Shown: positions 1 through 12,375, numbered from the stretch's first letter. The stretch is DNA of 64,000 nt from Glossina fuscipes (GCF_014805625.2 NW_023998415.1:12860626-12924625); one strand, 5' to 3'. Numbers and translations are program-made. Notes: a model not told the origin generated them from the sequence alone.

Positions 1-2084
1 AAGCTTATTGAACTCGCATAATAAGTAAATTAAATAAATTTTCTTTCTTTTTTTTTTAGACCGTATCACTTCAAAACCATAATAATCAAAGATATTATTT
101 TAGCTGCTGTCATTTGATTAATCAATTCATGTCAGTATAGAGTGCAATTCGTTTTCAATTCGAATTAATTGAAATGAAAGCAAAAAGTTAATTATATGCT
201 TCATATGTTTCAATAACTTGTGCAATCTTTAATGAAATTTTTTTTTTTTTCACTATTTTTCATTTATTTCATGTATTCATTGATTGATTATATTACACTT
301 CATTCAAATATTCAATTATGAAAAATTTCGGAATCTATACAAGAAAATCATTTCTCATCTCTTGATTTTTCCATTCTATCATAACAAAGTTGTACGTCAT
401 GTTTATTCTTGAGACATATTCAACTACAGTACGGTAGACAATATGATAGTGCAGCAGAAAACAAATAAAATTTTCAAATTTGCTGAAAAAAATTTAAATT
501 TAGAATTTAAAGTATATAGTTTTTTTAGCTAGCGCAAGAAAACTTATAAAATGTAATACATCGATAAGAAGGCGGATAAGCTTTACAACGGTTGCAGAAA
601 TTTGAAGTGTCAGTCAATCGATTTCAAAAAATTCTTTGAATACATTCTGTGAATGTTTAGCAATCTAGAGAATAAGCGAAGAGCAGTTTTGCCAACAGAT
701 CAAATATGAGCATATGAGATTCTGGCATAGATAGGTGCGGTTTCAATTAGTCCTCATATAAATCGTGTTTAAAATATCGTATTTCCTTTAGGATGTGCTT
801 TCATGGAGCACATTAACAGCCATCAATAGTTCATCTTCCAATCAGCACAGCCGGGTTAAGGCTGATTTACACTTCAGTTTCTCTTATGCATTTGAAATAT
901 TTTTTTGGAGTGAACGATTCTTTGAGTGTATATTCCAACATTTGCAACATTCACTCACCAAAATTACAAGTTTTATTTCATGCATGCGATAATTAAGTTC
1001 ATATAAACGTAATAGTGTTTTCAAAACGCAACCATATGTTCATGAAAAGTGATAATTCACCCAGCGAGCCTGTACAACGATTGTTTAAGTTAATATTTTG
1101 CCATAGGGATGAGTATAAGCATAAATAGATTGTACGACTGCGATCTCCTCGAATGAGGTCTACATGACTAGAATACGAACGCGCTTCCGCCGAGTGATTA
1201 ATGAATATTTAAAATGAGTTGATAGAATAATTGCAATGATGATCAACGGTACGTGGAAGTATTCTCGTCCATAAATAAAACGCATAACAATAACTTAGGA
1301 TGCACTGATCCAATGCAGCACATGAATAAAATTAGGATTAACAGCATGGGATGGGACAGCACGGATCATCGCAATTATTATTTTAGATCATTTAATGGTG
1401 CTACAAAGAATTGTTGTTGTTGTGTTAATTAGTTATCAAGCATCACTCAATTATAAATTCTATTATTTGTAGAAAAATCGCTTAACCCTAACGGATACAT
1501 TCTGGATACGTCTATAGCACAAAGTCGATTTTGACTTTTTTAGATTACCATTTGTCTTCCTCTCTGCAGAACTGTCTCAATAGCGTAAAGCTAAAAAAGA
1601 TCTATAAAAATCACTTGAGCTTTCGCTCAAGGGCCCTGTAATGATTTTACCAGCAAAAAAGGATTAAACAAAATGGCGAATGTACCCATAACTACGTCGC
1701 CGTACAAATTATGCTTCATTGCGGTAGGCGGAAGTGAATGCATGCCCCGCACGTTCTTCGTAATCTTTCCAATTATTCCCAACATTTTGTTCGTATATTG
1801 CAGAGATTCAGCATAATTTCATGCTGCAGATAAATTTCAGCCAATCGACCACGCAGTTGTTAATCAATTGAAAAGTTTGCGAAAATATAAGAGGAGCGTG
1901 TATGTACATTAAGTTCTTTAACGACATTAAAACTTTGTGAGATTCGACGAAAATCTTCTTGTCTGGCTCTGGTAAGCTGATAATGCATTTAGATCGTTCC
2001 ATTTATCCCTTTTGCAAGAATTCTGTACGAGTTTTGAAAATTTTTTTTTCGGACAAGACGGTGAACATCGAATGTTTGTTTAAG

Positions 2085-2118
<34 letters not shown>
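2085..2118. repeat. Poly-A run of about 34 bases
   Basis: An uninterrupted A tract directly visible in the sequence. No retroposed sequence was recognised upstream, so I do not call it a retrotransposon tail. Confidence 0.9.
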
Positions 2119-2120
<2 letters not shown>

Positions 2121-2331
2121 TTATTGGGACATTCCGAATGTTTATTATTTGTGCGGAAACGTGATAGATGTCACAGTAAGTAATTTCAGTCATACAATGA
2201 GATAATTAATTGCAGCAGCAATCATTTTTCAAGTTGAGAGTAAAAATTTCAAATTTGATTTATATCTCGTTTTCTTTAAATTTGTTATACCGTATCATGC
2301 ATATCACAAAACACCAGATACATCAGCACAA

Positions 2332-2332
<1 letters not shown>

Positions 2333-2364
<32 letters not shown>
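2333..2364. repeat. (CA)n microsatellite
   Basis: About 16 uninterrupted CA units, directly visible. Confidence 0.95.
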
Positions 2365-2365
<1 letters not shown>

Positions 2366-3657
2366 TTTCTATTACGTGCCAATTAGACTAAAAATATATG
2401 CGGAAACATATTATTACAATATTTAGATTTAATGAACATACATCGTCTCGCATGGCTTTGCATATTGCTTACAGAAAAAAAAAAAAAAATAAATAAAAGA
2501 AAAGAATTATATAAATAAAAGGAAAATGAGAAAAAACCCATACTGCAATTGTTTATGTATTCTACGATGTATCCTTCATATGAATGCATGTAAGCACTTT
2601 GGAGATATGGATCGTATTTTACTTGAAATTATTAAATTTAAATGTCGTATAACATTTATCTAAAAGAAAACTGTCATTTGTAGACAAGAATTTAAAAAAA
2701 AAAAAAAAAAAAAAAAACCAAAATGTGAACATATCCGACTGCATTTATACATTCACACTAGTGAAATAAAAAATGCTCCCAAATACTTTTTCTAATTGCA
2801 ATCACCGCCAGACGTTCGAATCGATCGAAAATTCATCTAATCTATTCACCAAAATTACAATAACTACATAATTCTGATATTTAAAGTAATACAGAAATTA
2901 AAATTTCATGTGATAGTGTTAGAAATGTCTTCAATTCTAAAACACTTAGCTTAAACGTAAAATAATGAAGATTCGCTACAATAATGCAAAAATTCGAATC
3001 ACACGTCCAAAAACATTCTACTCATGAAATTTATCTAAATAAATTATATAAAAAATTAATATATTCGACTTATAGCTGACATTCTCCCACATAACCTCAC
3101 TTTTTTCTGTTTTTGCTACGAGAAAATTAAAAATTTTCTTAATGCTAACCCAAATTATTTAATGGTTTACTTCATGGACCGATTAGATCAATAATGGTTT
3201 AGAATTGAGTCTTGGGATTAGAAGAAATACTTTTATTAAGACAGAATATTAAAGAAAGAAAACAAAAATAAAGCAGGTGCACAAGGGGACATCACATACC
3301 ACAAATGCTTAATCGGATTGAATTTCAAATCGATTTGATCAAGACATTGTTTACGGTTAGTTGCTTTTAACAAGTCATAGAATTATATTAAAAAATCGAA
3401 TCGAATCAAAACATTTCCAATGATAAGCCAAAGCGATTTGTTGAGAAAGTAAATCAATTTTGCTAAATTTGTCATTGTTTGCACATGTATATGCCCCAAG
3501 TCCCAGTAGTTTTTTGCTCACAGCACTGTACACAAAAATATGTAAAAGGAAGTAAGTTTTATTCGCTTTTGTAGCTAACTCCCTATAAAATGACTTATTA
3601 TAATTTTAAAATACTTTGTTATATCTCGGTGCGTCATTTGGTCGAGATTGTCTCTTA

Positions 3658-3658
<1 letters not shown>

Positions 3659-3689
<31 letters not shown>

Positions 3690-3714
3690 AGACAGAAAGA
3701 AAGAAAGAGAGAGA
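3659..3714. repeat. (GA)n / (GAAA)n purine microsatellite
   Basis: A purine tract of GA units that degenerates into GAAA and GACA units at its right side. Confidence 0.9.
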
Positions 3715-6328
3715 CGTTTCCATAGAAAATATTGATAATTCATTTCAGATAAATATTTCATGTAGGCCGTAAATTAAAACTTTCATCCCTTTTGGATGCT
3801 TTCGTATTTTTCTTTGAAATTATAAATGGATCTCATAACTGTTTGTATCGAGGTATATGTCCATTACGAATTGTGGATTTTTCTAATTTAAACTATACCC
3901 ATCGCCCTAATCCATAATGCACGCAGAGTATGTGACAGATAAACTGTGAGATGAATTGAAGGATAGACGGACATATTTACTTACTTTATTCGGCCTGTTG
4001 CAGCATATTATGGGATGTTACAAACGAAAGAAGAAATGCAATGTATTCGTTTTCTTCGTTCGTGCCGGGTATAGTAATATTTTTCTACATAGTTTTCATT
4101 TCCTCTGAGCAAAAAATCCATCAGTATAAGAATTATATCCTTAGTTTTTGCTGTAAGATTTAATTTTCCTTTCTGTTTACGTAGACAATAAATAAAATAG
4201 AAATTTTATGAACATTTAAGACAAATTTACCCTTCGGTAGAATATACAGTACTTATGCACATATTATTATTTACAAATATGACTGAATGCCTTTGATGAT
4301 GAGATACATGATTCTATATGGATATTATTCTACATAGCTAGGATTCTGATAATATTATAGTAGTAGTGTTTAAATACAAACAAATATTAAACAAATATTT
4401 TTTGCGTCATTGTGTTTAAAAGGGAAATTTCATGTTACTTGGACTGTAATTAAATTAAAGAATTTTTTAATAAAATCGATGCTCTTTAATTCCATATGGG
4501 TTTACTGACAATTAAATTCATCTAACCCACTTGAACATAGATTGGCCTGCTCTCAATCAGCCCCCGTTAACTTTTCAAAGAACATCAATTTTCAGACTTT
4601 GAGCTTTGAAAGTGTATTCACGCGTATACTTCATATTCAATTATTCTTTATAATATATTTAATTTAATCTACATATTAGAATGTGTGTGCATGTATGGTC
4701 ATGCTATCTGCACTATTTTTAATTATATTCCATAGATATATTAATAAAGGAAATTCTTATAACCGGGCCGGAAGGAAATACTAAGGATATATGATTCTAA
4801 ATGTATTGTTTTTCGTAATCGTAGCATGCTGATGCAGGCAACATTTTTTATTTACTATTCGATAACTCGTTCTCGTATAAAAAATAAGTCTTCAACGTCT
4901 TATTTCCACTCGTACGTACGGTCATCTTTTTCGTTGTTTTTGAAATCATTCTCATTCTATTTGCACATATGTAAATAGTTGCTTGATCAATTTCCAGTTA
5001 TTTTTCACCTTAGATTTACGGTTAACAAGAAGTCTTGATCGCGTAATGTTCCAGTTTTTTACATTCAAAACTTTTTATGAGATTATTATATAATCTTAGT
5101 CTTATGTGTTACAATTCTCACTCTTAAGCCGGCAGTCGATACCTTGAAGCATCACTTTAGTTTGAACTAAGATGAAAGACGTTTCTCGCAATTGCCAATT
5201 GGCTAACAATTCTTCATACTTTATGCTTAATGCAATTATTGACAAGAGAGGGCATAAAGCTTAAAACAAAAGTACTCGTCGTAATATGAAACATAATGAA
5301 TTCTACAGTAGTCAAAATCCAGCAGAACTGCATAATAGATCTATTAAGTTTTCTAGATAACTGTTTGAGTTTCAATTGATGAGTTTTCCTCAAATGCAGA
5401 AGTCATATACGACTTGGCTCTTTCTCAGTTTCTTTTCCTGGCTTTTATGATAATAGGCTCTTATCTTATCACTTGCTGGCGACAACATGCTGCGTCACGC
5501 TCTCTCTTCGAATAGGACGTCGAATCAGATCGCAGCAAAATATTTTGAAAAGATCGAGCAACACGGTAAACTTAAATGCCAACAAAATGCAGTGCTTTCT
5601 CTAAATGCACATGGGACATCCTTTTTTCTGATGGCGTCGGGGCAATGTAGAAGAATCGATAGCTCTTAGCTAAAACATGTGCTCAAGTACAGCGTTTTTT
5701 TTTCAGCATTACCATAACTACTTCAAAGCATTATTTGCGGCGTGCAAGAAAGGTTCCAAATACGCATGGATAAGGGCAGCTTTTCTAATAAGTGCGGCAA
5801 CCAAACTCTAAAAATTACTAAAGTCAAGGAGATTTCGAAGCCATAGATATATTCTTTAAATTGCTTTCAACTTGATTACTTTGGAAAGTTAAACTGAGCT
5901 CGCATGGAGTTAAATAGTCTGAATGATATATTAAAACAATGCTAAAAATACAAGACGAAATGTTATTGCCAAGCAAGGCTTATCCGTAAATACCCTACAC
6001 TCACTGTCTCACACGCTTTATAAAATTGTTACATTCTTGATTAATAAATTGAGTACAATAGAAGACAGCAAGCAGGCTGGTAAACAGACTAACTTAAACT
6101 TAATAATAAAATATGGATCCGTGCAAAACTTTTCATGGTGATGAAAACATCCATACAAAGTTAATATTATCTTATTACTATTGATGTAGAGCGTATTCAT
6201 TCTGAAATTATTAGTATAACCAAAGGTCGGTTTATTCCAAATCCTTTTGATTGTTGCACACAATCGCTGCAACTTAATATGACCAATCCTTAAGACGATA
6301 TTACCTATTTGTGTGACATGGTGATTAT

Positions 6329-6403
6329 GCCGGCCCAATCGATAAGTGTTATGCCTCTACCGAGATGAGAAGTCACTACAGCTACGACGAAAAGAAACTG
6401 AAC
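6329..6403 (-). mobile_element. SINE-like fragment, family 2, copy A
   Basis: Read on the minus strand, this stretch aligns with the stretch at 10706-10773. The shared blocks are GTCGTAGCT, a CTCA..TCGGT segment resembling a tRNA D-arm (A-box region), and AGGCATAACA followed by a GG-rich end. This is a repeat within the window with a tRNA-like promoter half. A B-box-like AGTTCAAATC lies further upstream on the same strand (near 6413-6422), which is the wrong order for a simple tRNA, so the assignment to a tRNA-derived SINE is an inference. No target-site duplication was found. Confidence 0.4.
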
Positions 6404-7290
6404 CGCCCTTGTGATTTGAACTTGCGAACAATGACTTGGTAGTCGCGATTCTTATCTTCTCGTTTATTCGGGCGGTAATAGGAAAAGTTATTGCTAAGCA
6501 ATTGTTATCGATTGATAATAGTATTAAAGAGTCATTGCGACAGACCACTCTATACTACCCACCAAATTATTCCTCGAAAATGGAGACTGTAGTAAAATTC
6601 AAAGGGTTTCACGAATCTCTTTCAATGGCAGAGAGCCATCACATTAACGAATTGCAAGCAGCCATCGAGGTAAGATTGAAAAGTGGAAACAGGAATCGAG
6701 TTTCATTATGAAAGTATAGTACTGTATATTGCATAACAGGCATCGCGAATATTTAAAGCATTCCAATGGAAAATTTTTATTCAATGATTTGATATTAATG
6801 TGATAGTGTGATATACCATGTTAGAGCGTTAAATTAGTTTACAAAAACAATGTAATTTTTTCGTAGTTCGTTCGAAGGCCTTAACTAACAACTTGCACTT
6901 CAACAACGAGAACTTTTGAAAGGAGGAAAACTATTATGATAATATTTGAAGCGTTAAAAGTTATTATAATTAATGGAAATTGTAACAGTAAGTAATATTA
7001 AGTAATTGCAAGTCAGATGTTTTCTTTAAAATAAACAGTACAGAGATGAACAGAACTTTAACCTGCTGTGGCGGTACATGCTGTGAATGAACATATACTT
7101 ATAGAATTAGGTTAGAAGGTCACATTCGATTGGTATTGAATTTTGATGGCATGATCATCTATTTCCGTTATTAAGACAAAAAAAATCTATACAATATACA
7201 ATGTGATCTTGCTATATATACTACATCGATCAAGAATAACGAGAAAAAAAAAAAAAACATGAAAAATTTTGTAAAATAAAAGATTAAGTA

Positions 7291-7463
7291 TCCGCCTGAG
7301 TGGCCGAGTAGGCAAGAGTCTCGACTAGCAACTCAATGGTCGTGGGTTCAAATCTCAAGTGCGGTAGAGTTCTTAATAAAGCCGAAAGCACTTAGTCTGC
7401 TAGTGCTTTAAGACTTTTAGTCTTTGAATTTATTCTCCGTCTAAATATATAAAAATAATAATC
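7291..7463 (+). mobile_element. tRNA-derived SINE, complete copy with target-site duplication
   Basis: The 5' part looks like a class II (serine/leucine) tRNA: an A box TGGCCGAGTAGG at 7301-7312 and a B box GGTTCAAATCTC at 7345-7356. It continues through GTGCGGTAGAG into a non-tRNA body containing TGCTAGTGCTTTAAGACT, and ends in a short (TAA)-like tail. The flanks 7276-7290 and 7464-7478 match at 13 of 15 positions, as expected for an aged target-site duplication made by LINE-type retroposition. Copies of the same family lie at 11884-12015, 14807-14911, 22265-22387 (minus), 27651-27752 (minus) and 44765-44950. The tRNA part has no acceptor stem closing, so it is not a functional tRNA gene. 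Any transcription would be by RNA polymerase III from the internal boxes. Confidence 0.8.
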
Positions 7464-7639
7464 ATAAAAGATAATGTATCTGTAGGCGTAGAATGAACAA
7501 TATTCTACCTTGTTTATCTAATGAATAAGAAACAGGCGATGTGAGTCTATCCATAAAATAATTTTAGAATATTTCGACTTTCTATTATCTTCTATGGAAT
7601 GTGAATAAGTGATGAAATTTTTGCTTAGAGTAGTGCAAA

Positions 7640-7960
7640 TGCTCCCGGTTGACGTTATACTGTGAAGGTGTGTCCTTCGATCGATTTCACCTATTTTCAA
7701 TATCAATCTACGTGCAAGCGGTAAACTCAAAGTCGTTATCATAATTTTTGCGAATAGCACAGCATCAATGATAACACATCCACCAAGGCACACAAACACA
7801 AACACGAAAAGACAATGGCTACAACGATCCAGAATTTGATCCGAATCAAAAAAAAAAATAATAATAATAATAATACATACTAGAAGAAGTTTTCTTTTTG
7901 AATGTTGCAAACATTATGACAAAATGCGTTTACCTCCATCTTTCGGTTGTGATATATATA
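7640..7960 (-). mobile_element. mini-me-like element copy (family N)
   Basis: On the minus strand the order of motifs matches the copies at 54540-54815 and 61155-61430. There is a CATTTTGTCA..TGTTTGCAAC segment, then a GAAAACTTC segment, a repeat slot filled here by (ATT)n, a GATTCGGATC segment, and AAGGACACACC near the far end. The elements resemble the short dipteran retroelement-like repeats called mini-me, in which mutable microsatellite slots flank a conserved core. A 130-codon frame (7518-7910, minus) that overlaps the copy looks like a by-product of the repeat, not a gene. Confidence 0.55.
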
Positions 7961-7975
7961 TATATATATATATAT
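7952..7975. repeat. (TA)n microsatellite
   Basis: About 12 TA units, next to the 5' boundary of the minus-strand mini-me-like copy. Confidence 0.9.
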
Positions 7976-8301
7976 GAAAGAAAGAGGTGCATAATTTCAT
8001 ATTACAAATATTTCCTAAAAAGTTTAATTATTATGCAATTGTTTTTACCGTTATATATGTACACTGAAATTGAATATACACATTACTGCAATGAGTATGA
8101 ACAGCTGCTCATTTAATAAGCCTTAGATAATATGCTTACATACCATCTGGTTAAATATTAAAATTTTCTGTCATTCGCAAAACAATGACTATTGTAAATA
8201 TTTTATTAGTTTGAAATTATGATTTTCTTCTTTCCCCCCCCGCCAATATATTTGCACAAAAGTACAATTTCACGGCCTCGATATATTAAAATATTTTGAT
8301 T

Positions 8302-8331
8302 TAATAATAATAATAATAATAATAATAATAT
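8302..8331. repeat. (TAA)n microsatellite
   Basis: About nine TAA units. The 80 bases before it show none of the SINE or LINE tail motifs seen elsewhere, so its origin is not clear. Confidence 0.9.
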
Positions 8332-10705
8332 GTAATAAACGCAAAATGATACATTTTGGGCGTATAAGCAAATCAATTGATACGATTAAAATTTTATTTG
8401 ATTTTTATTGGTTAGAAAGTCACTGCTTTCTGCACACATTCGTATAAATAGTTTTTACCGCAAAAGCCAAACACATTATCAGTCGATAATTGAGCACAAG
8501 CTGTTTAACCGAAGTTTTATCCTTTAATAAACATTAAAATGTGCGCATCGCAATTGTTTACAATTACAACAGTAAAACAGTGCAATGCCTTTATATAAAT
8601 TAGGTGAAATAATGATAATTTGCTATAAGCAAATTATTGTCAAATTATATAAAATTAAAAATTGAATTCAAAGCAAAATGTATTTGTTTTCGAAATCTAA
8701 AAAGGCAAACGGGGTTTTTGGTGATCTTGAGATGCTGTTGTACAAGCCCGGGGTGAATCGATGTGATGGTGGCATTTTCTTAAACAAAACCAGGAGCCCA
8801 AGTATCTTCTTCTTTCTCTTTAGCACGTAAGGTTTAAATTTAATATATATGTAGAGTGTATGTATGCTCTTCTTATTTGAATGAGTTTGGTATGTGATCC
8901 TGGGGGTGCGCGTAACTTAAGCTTTTTGTTGTCTTTTTGTGCAATCAAATTTTTAAAATTTTTTTTTGTAAACGAAATTCCCTCTGAATTTTTGTTTTGC
9001 TTTTTTAATGCTCTTTATTTCGCAATTGTTCGTTTTTTTTGGTTTTTTTTTTTGTTTTTTTCGCGACGCATAGGTTGTCCTTTCTGTGTTTATTCTGTAT
9101 TCATTTGTTTGTCAACATAAAACCTTGATTAAATTCACTTACACAGTTTATGCTCAAGGGGCAGATAACACCAACAGCACCACAAGGCATTTGAACTTAA
9201 ACGAGTTTGTGTTAATGTTGGTATTATTGTTGACATACATTGTTAAGACAACGCTAAAAACTTTTTTCAGTTTTTTTTTTCAGTTTTTTCAACCGCAGCC
9301 AAAAAAATTTGCGCTATAATAAATAAATCGCTTTATTTGTCATACAGCTCAGGAAAGTGTGACAAGGAAAAAAAAAAAATCGTGCAAGAAATTCGAGTTT
9401 TTTCTTTCGTCAAGAATTTACCCGGGATGGAGTGGAATGGGAGTGCCACGTGACCCTCCAGGCAAATGCAAGTGTCCTCTTATTGTTTTCGAAATAACTC
9501 TTCTTCTTTTTCTTTTACATATTCCAACCAGTGAATGCAAGCATAGATAGATAAATATTCAGATTGTGTTCAAACTTGATACGTGTAGTGGAACGAAGAT
9601 ATTGAATATTTATATTCTATATAATATATGTGTAACTATTAAGACTTCCAAAAATATAGGGCTAAACAGACAACAACACAATCGAATCGATACGTAATAT
9701 ATATAGGATTAGGACAATGTCTCATACGTGTTATGCTATCAATTTCTGCCTCGACCTAGCCATGTCGGTCAGTTTGTGTGTTTTCTTGTCTGTGTGAATG
9801 TATGATATTGACCCATTGCTGTTCGCAGAAAGATCGCAGAAGTATCGATGTTAAATTTTGGCAAAAACATTGTAAATTCTTGCATACAGGTTGGCGTTAA
9901 AAATAAGTCAAATCGGTGGAGTAACGCACCTATAGGGCATGTATTGAACAAAACCACCCCTTCTTCCTGGATTTTTTACTCATTGCTTCAAAATTACAAT
10001 TGACCGAAATTTCCACGATTTTTTTAAACATATTTTTGTAGAATTGAAAAAATAGGTAAAAACCGGCCCCCGCTTACCCAATGCTATAAGGAATGAAAGT
10101 TTATTTTTACGATTTTTTTTTTTTTTTTTTTTTTCAATCTTGTTAGCATAAATGTGGATTCGGTCCCAGCTAAGCATAATTTTTTTTACTTGTTTAAATA
10201 AAGCGTTTAGTTGCAAAGGTAGATAAACAGCTCTGGAAACTATGTGAAAAGAGCAATCAGAAAAAAGCGAAAAAGAATGAAAACAATAAAAATGTTCTAC
10301 CAAACACAGTTTTAAAACATTGAATTTAAAAATTTGCTAAATGCTTTTACAATCTTTCTGCTTACGTAGATCTATTACGAGACCGTTACAAATGAATTAA
10401 ATGAGCGGATTTCGAGGAAATACCAAATGTATCACAATTTGACAATAAAATCTTGAAAGAAAGAAATTGAAGTTAACGCAATTTTAATGTGACTTTGAAC
10501 AAGAAAAACGTAATTAGCTGTAATCCTGTCCCGAGCATTAAAACTTAAACTATTCAGCGATGCATTTAATTTTTCTTTTTTTTTTTATTATTCAGTTACA
10601 CACTGTGTATGTTTCTTATTCGTGTAACACAATGATGGTCAGAACAATGTCAGGCAGGAAATAGGGTGAGAGAGATAGCGGCTGCAAGCCCAGTGGATGA
10701 ATGCT
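8332..10705. other. AT-rich non-coding block
   Basis: No gene recognised. It contains poly-T stretches (near 9040-9060 and 10111-10134) that create meaningless frames. A short G+C-richer patch near 9420-9480 reads openly but matches nothing I know. A stretch near 9752-9780 (CCTAGCCATGTCGGTCAGT) resembles the GTCY core of mini-me-like repeats but is too short to call. Confidence 0.5.
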
Positions 10706-10773
10706 CCAGCCGGTAAATGTTATGCCTACACCGACTGAGCGCTGACTTCTAGCTACGACCAAATAACTTTAAC
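10706..10773 (-). mobile_element. SINE-like fragment, family 2, copy B
   Basis: On the minus strand it carries GGTCGTAGCTAGAAGTCA, then GCGCTCAGTCGGTGTAGGC, a good match to a tRNA D-arm and A box, then ATAACATTTACCGGCTGG. It aligns with the stretch at 6329-6403. The 5' block before the tRNA-like part is shared by both copies, so the tRNA similarity is embedded in a larger repeat. No tail or target-site duplication was identified. Confidence 0.45.
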
Positions 10774-11054
10774 TAACGTGTGAAAGGCAACAGTTCAAGG
10801 ATAACCAAGAGACAATTGTGACAAGAGTTCGTTGTGTTTAAGGGAAATGTGCTTTTCGTAAATTGCCCGCACGCGGTTGGTTAGTGTGTTTCGGCTCTAA
10901 AAATTTCGATATTGCAAACGAGCTGCGATCTAGTCGACCAGTCCTTGATAAAGTCAAAGAAATTCTTCAAACGACAAAAAGTCGATTCGAAAATAAACTT
11001 TGATTAAAGAAAGACAAAGGCTTTCGAATTTGAACAAAATGGCATAATTTTTAG

Positions 11055-11105
11055 GATCGCTCCCCATGTAGAACTTAAACTTTGAAAGAGTCGTTATATG
11101 CAAAA
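11055..11105 (+). mobile_element. Family M repeat fragment (CTCCCCAT core)
   Basis: GATCGCTCCCCATGTAGAAC followed by a GAAAGAGTCGTTATATG segment aligns with the longer copy at 56560-56830 and with the inverted copies at 12180-12375 and 59610-59790. It is only the core of the family. Confidence 0.45.
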
Positions 11106-11883
11106 TATCTTCCAATTTTAATACCTCTGTTCAAAAATCGCCGCAAACTCTGGCATATAATATATTCAATGAAATCGCTAATACAGATGGAATATGACAA
11201 ATTATTGAATCCCCTCCCTTCTCTTTATTTATTTACTTTGATCGAAAAATTCGATTAATTTTGTATACAAAATTAATAATGCTTTGTTTTTTCTTGCAAA
11301 ACTCTAACTTCATCGGCTTCCTTGTCTTTAAAACACTCCGACAATATTCTTTGCTTACTTAGCTTGACCTGATAAAGGAAATTCGTAATGCACAACCCGA
11401 CAGTAGTCGAAAAAACCTTTCAAAATGGCTTGAATCTTCGACCGCCTTTAGCGCGAGGTTTTCGTTTTTGGTATGCATATATCAGACTCAGTATTTAGTG
11501 TTATTTCAAAGGATAAGCCTTTATATGGGAGGGAAGTTTAATTTCTAGTATTTCATAACGAAAATTGGTAATAACCAGTTACCTTCCAACAAATGTATTG
11601 TGGTAAGTTCCTTCACGTAAATGAGTTTCCATTAAGAAGATTTCGATGTTGTATATTTTGTACAATATTTTGTGTGATAAATAAAGTATTATATTAGATG
11701 AAGTGGCGTTCTTGCCCGCTTGTAACGTTTCAAACTGTTTAACTTGAAATAAAAACAAAACGGCTTGAGGCCTCGAAGTGAATTTGTATACTTTTAGACA
11801 CTCTGTGACGACATATTTAAAAAAAAAAAACGATTTACTGCGAATGTCCATCTTTGGATTTCTTAGAAAATTCTAATCTAAAT

Positions 11884-12015
11884 CGGCCTAAATGGCCGAG
11901 TAGGCAACTCCGTGGTCGTGGGTTCAAATCTCAAGTGCGGCAGAATTTTTAATAAAGCCGAAAACCTTAAATGCTAACGCTTTAAGACTTTAGTGGTAGA
12001 ATTTAGTCTCTGGCA
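11884..12015 (+). mobile_element. tRNA-derived SINE, internally deleted copy
   Basis: Same family as 7291-7463. An A-box-like AATGGCCGAGTAGGC and the B-box segment GTGGGTTCAAATCTCAAG are present, but about 20 bases of the tRNA anticodon region between them are missing. The body (AATAAAGCCGAAAACC, then TTTAAGACTTTAG) follows, and the (TAA)n tail is lost. The promoter spacing is shortened, so the copy is probably inactive. Confidence 0.7.
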
Positions 12016-12179
12016 ATATTAAAACCAAAGTCCAATGGAACTGAACCGTGTCATTTTTATGGCCGGTTTATATTGGCATCTCAGTAGATTTCACGATGAT
12101 TGACTTCATCGTTGATCCATTGACGTTTGCTTTTAGCAAATTGAGTATGCCATGAAACGTACGGCATATTGTGTCATCT

Positions 12180-12375
12180 AGATTTTAATTTTGTAGAGTT
12201 CTTTTTGTTAAGTAGACTATACCACCCTATAGTTGTTCATATAACGACTTTTCAAAAATAAAGTGTTGTATGGGGAGTTGTCCCCGATTCGAGCCATTTT
12301 CAATAACGTTCGCCCTCAGAAAGATCGTATTTGAAAAAGGTTGAGCACAAAAAAACGAAACGAACAGACGGACAA
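12180..12375 (-). mobile_element. Family M repeat, minus-strand copy
   Basis: On the minus strand it shows TTGTCCGTCTGTTCG (a GTCY slot), TTTTTGTGCTCAA, TATTGAAAATGGCTCGAATC and ACTCCCCATACAAC, then TTGAAAAGTCGTTATATG. These blocks occur in the same order in the plus-strand copy at 56560-56830. The 75-codon frame at 12331-12558 overlaps it and is not considered a gene. Confidence 0.6.

Larger units (their letters stand above)
1..7275. other. AT-rich non-coding block
   Basis: No gene is recognisable here. The block holds poly-A and poly-T runs, a (CA)n tract and a (GA)n tract, plus short open frames that cannot be matched to a family. Those worth naming are an exon-like stretch at 792-854, a 47-codon frame at 1673-1816 with a good insect start context, a 60-codon frame at 5487-5669, and an exon-like stretch at 5707-5811 after a strong pyrimidine tract. 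None has family support. A SINE-like piece lies at 6329-6403 on the minus strand. Confidence 0.6.

Noticed and set aside
7291..7363. A tRNA gene of the serine/leucine type
   Set aside because: The A and B boxes are good, but the acceptor ends do not pair, and the same sequence recurs with a long non-tRNA body and a TAA tail, so it is a SINE head.
7518..7910. 130-codon minus-strand frame
   Set aside because: It overlaps the mini-me-like copy at 7640-7960, and its hydrophobic start comes from an (ATT)n tract.
8302..8331. (TAA)n as the tail of a further SINE or LINE
   Set aside because: No tail motif (CTAGTGCT or GAGCCGGTAG) precedes it. The same holds for the reversed tract at 24649-24673.
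8443..8485. A core promoter: TATAAATA at 8443-8450 and an insect initiator-like TCAGTC at 8479-8484
   Set aside because: The spacing from TATA to the initiator A is about 38 bases, longer than usual, and no credible gene follows.
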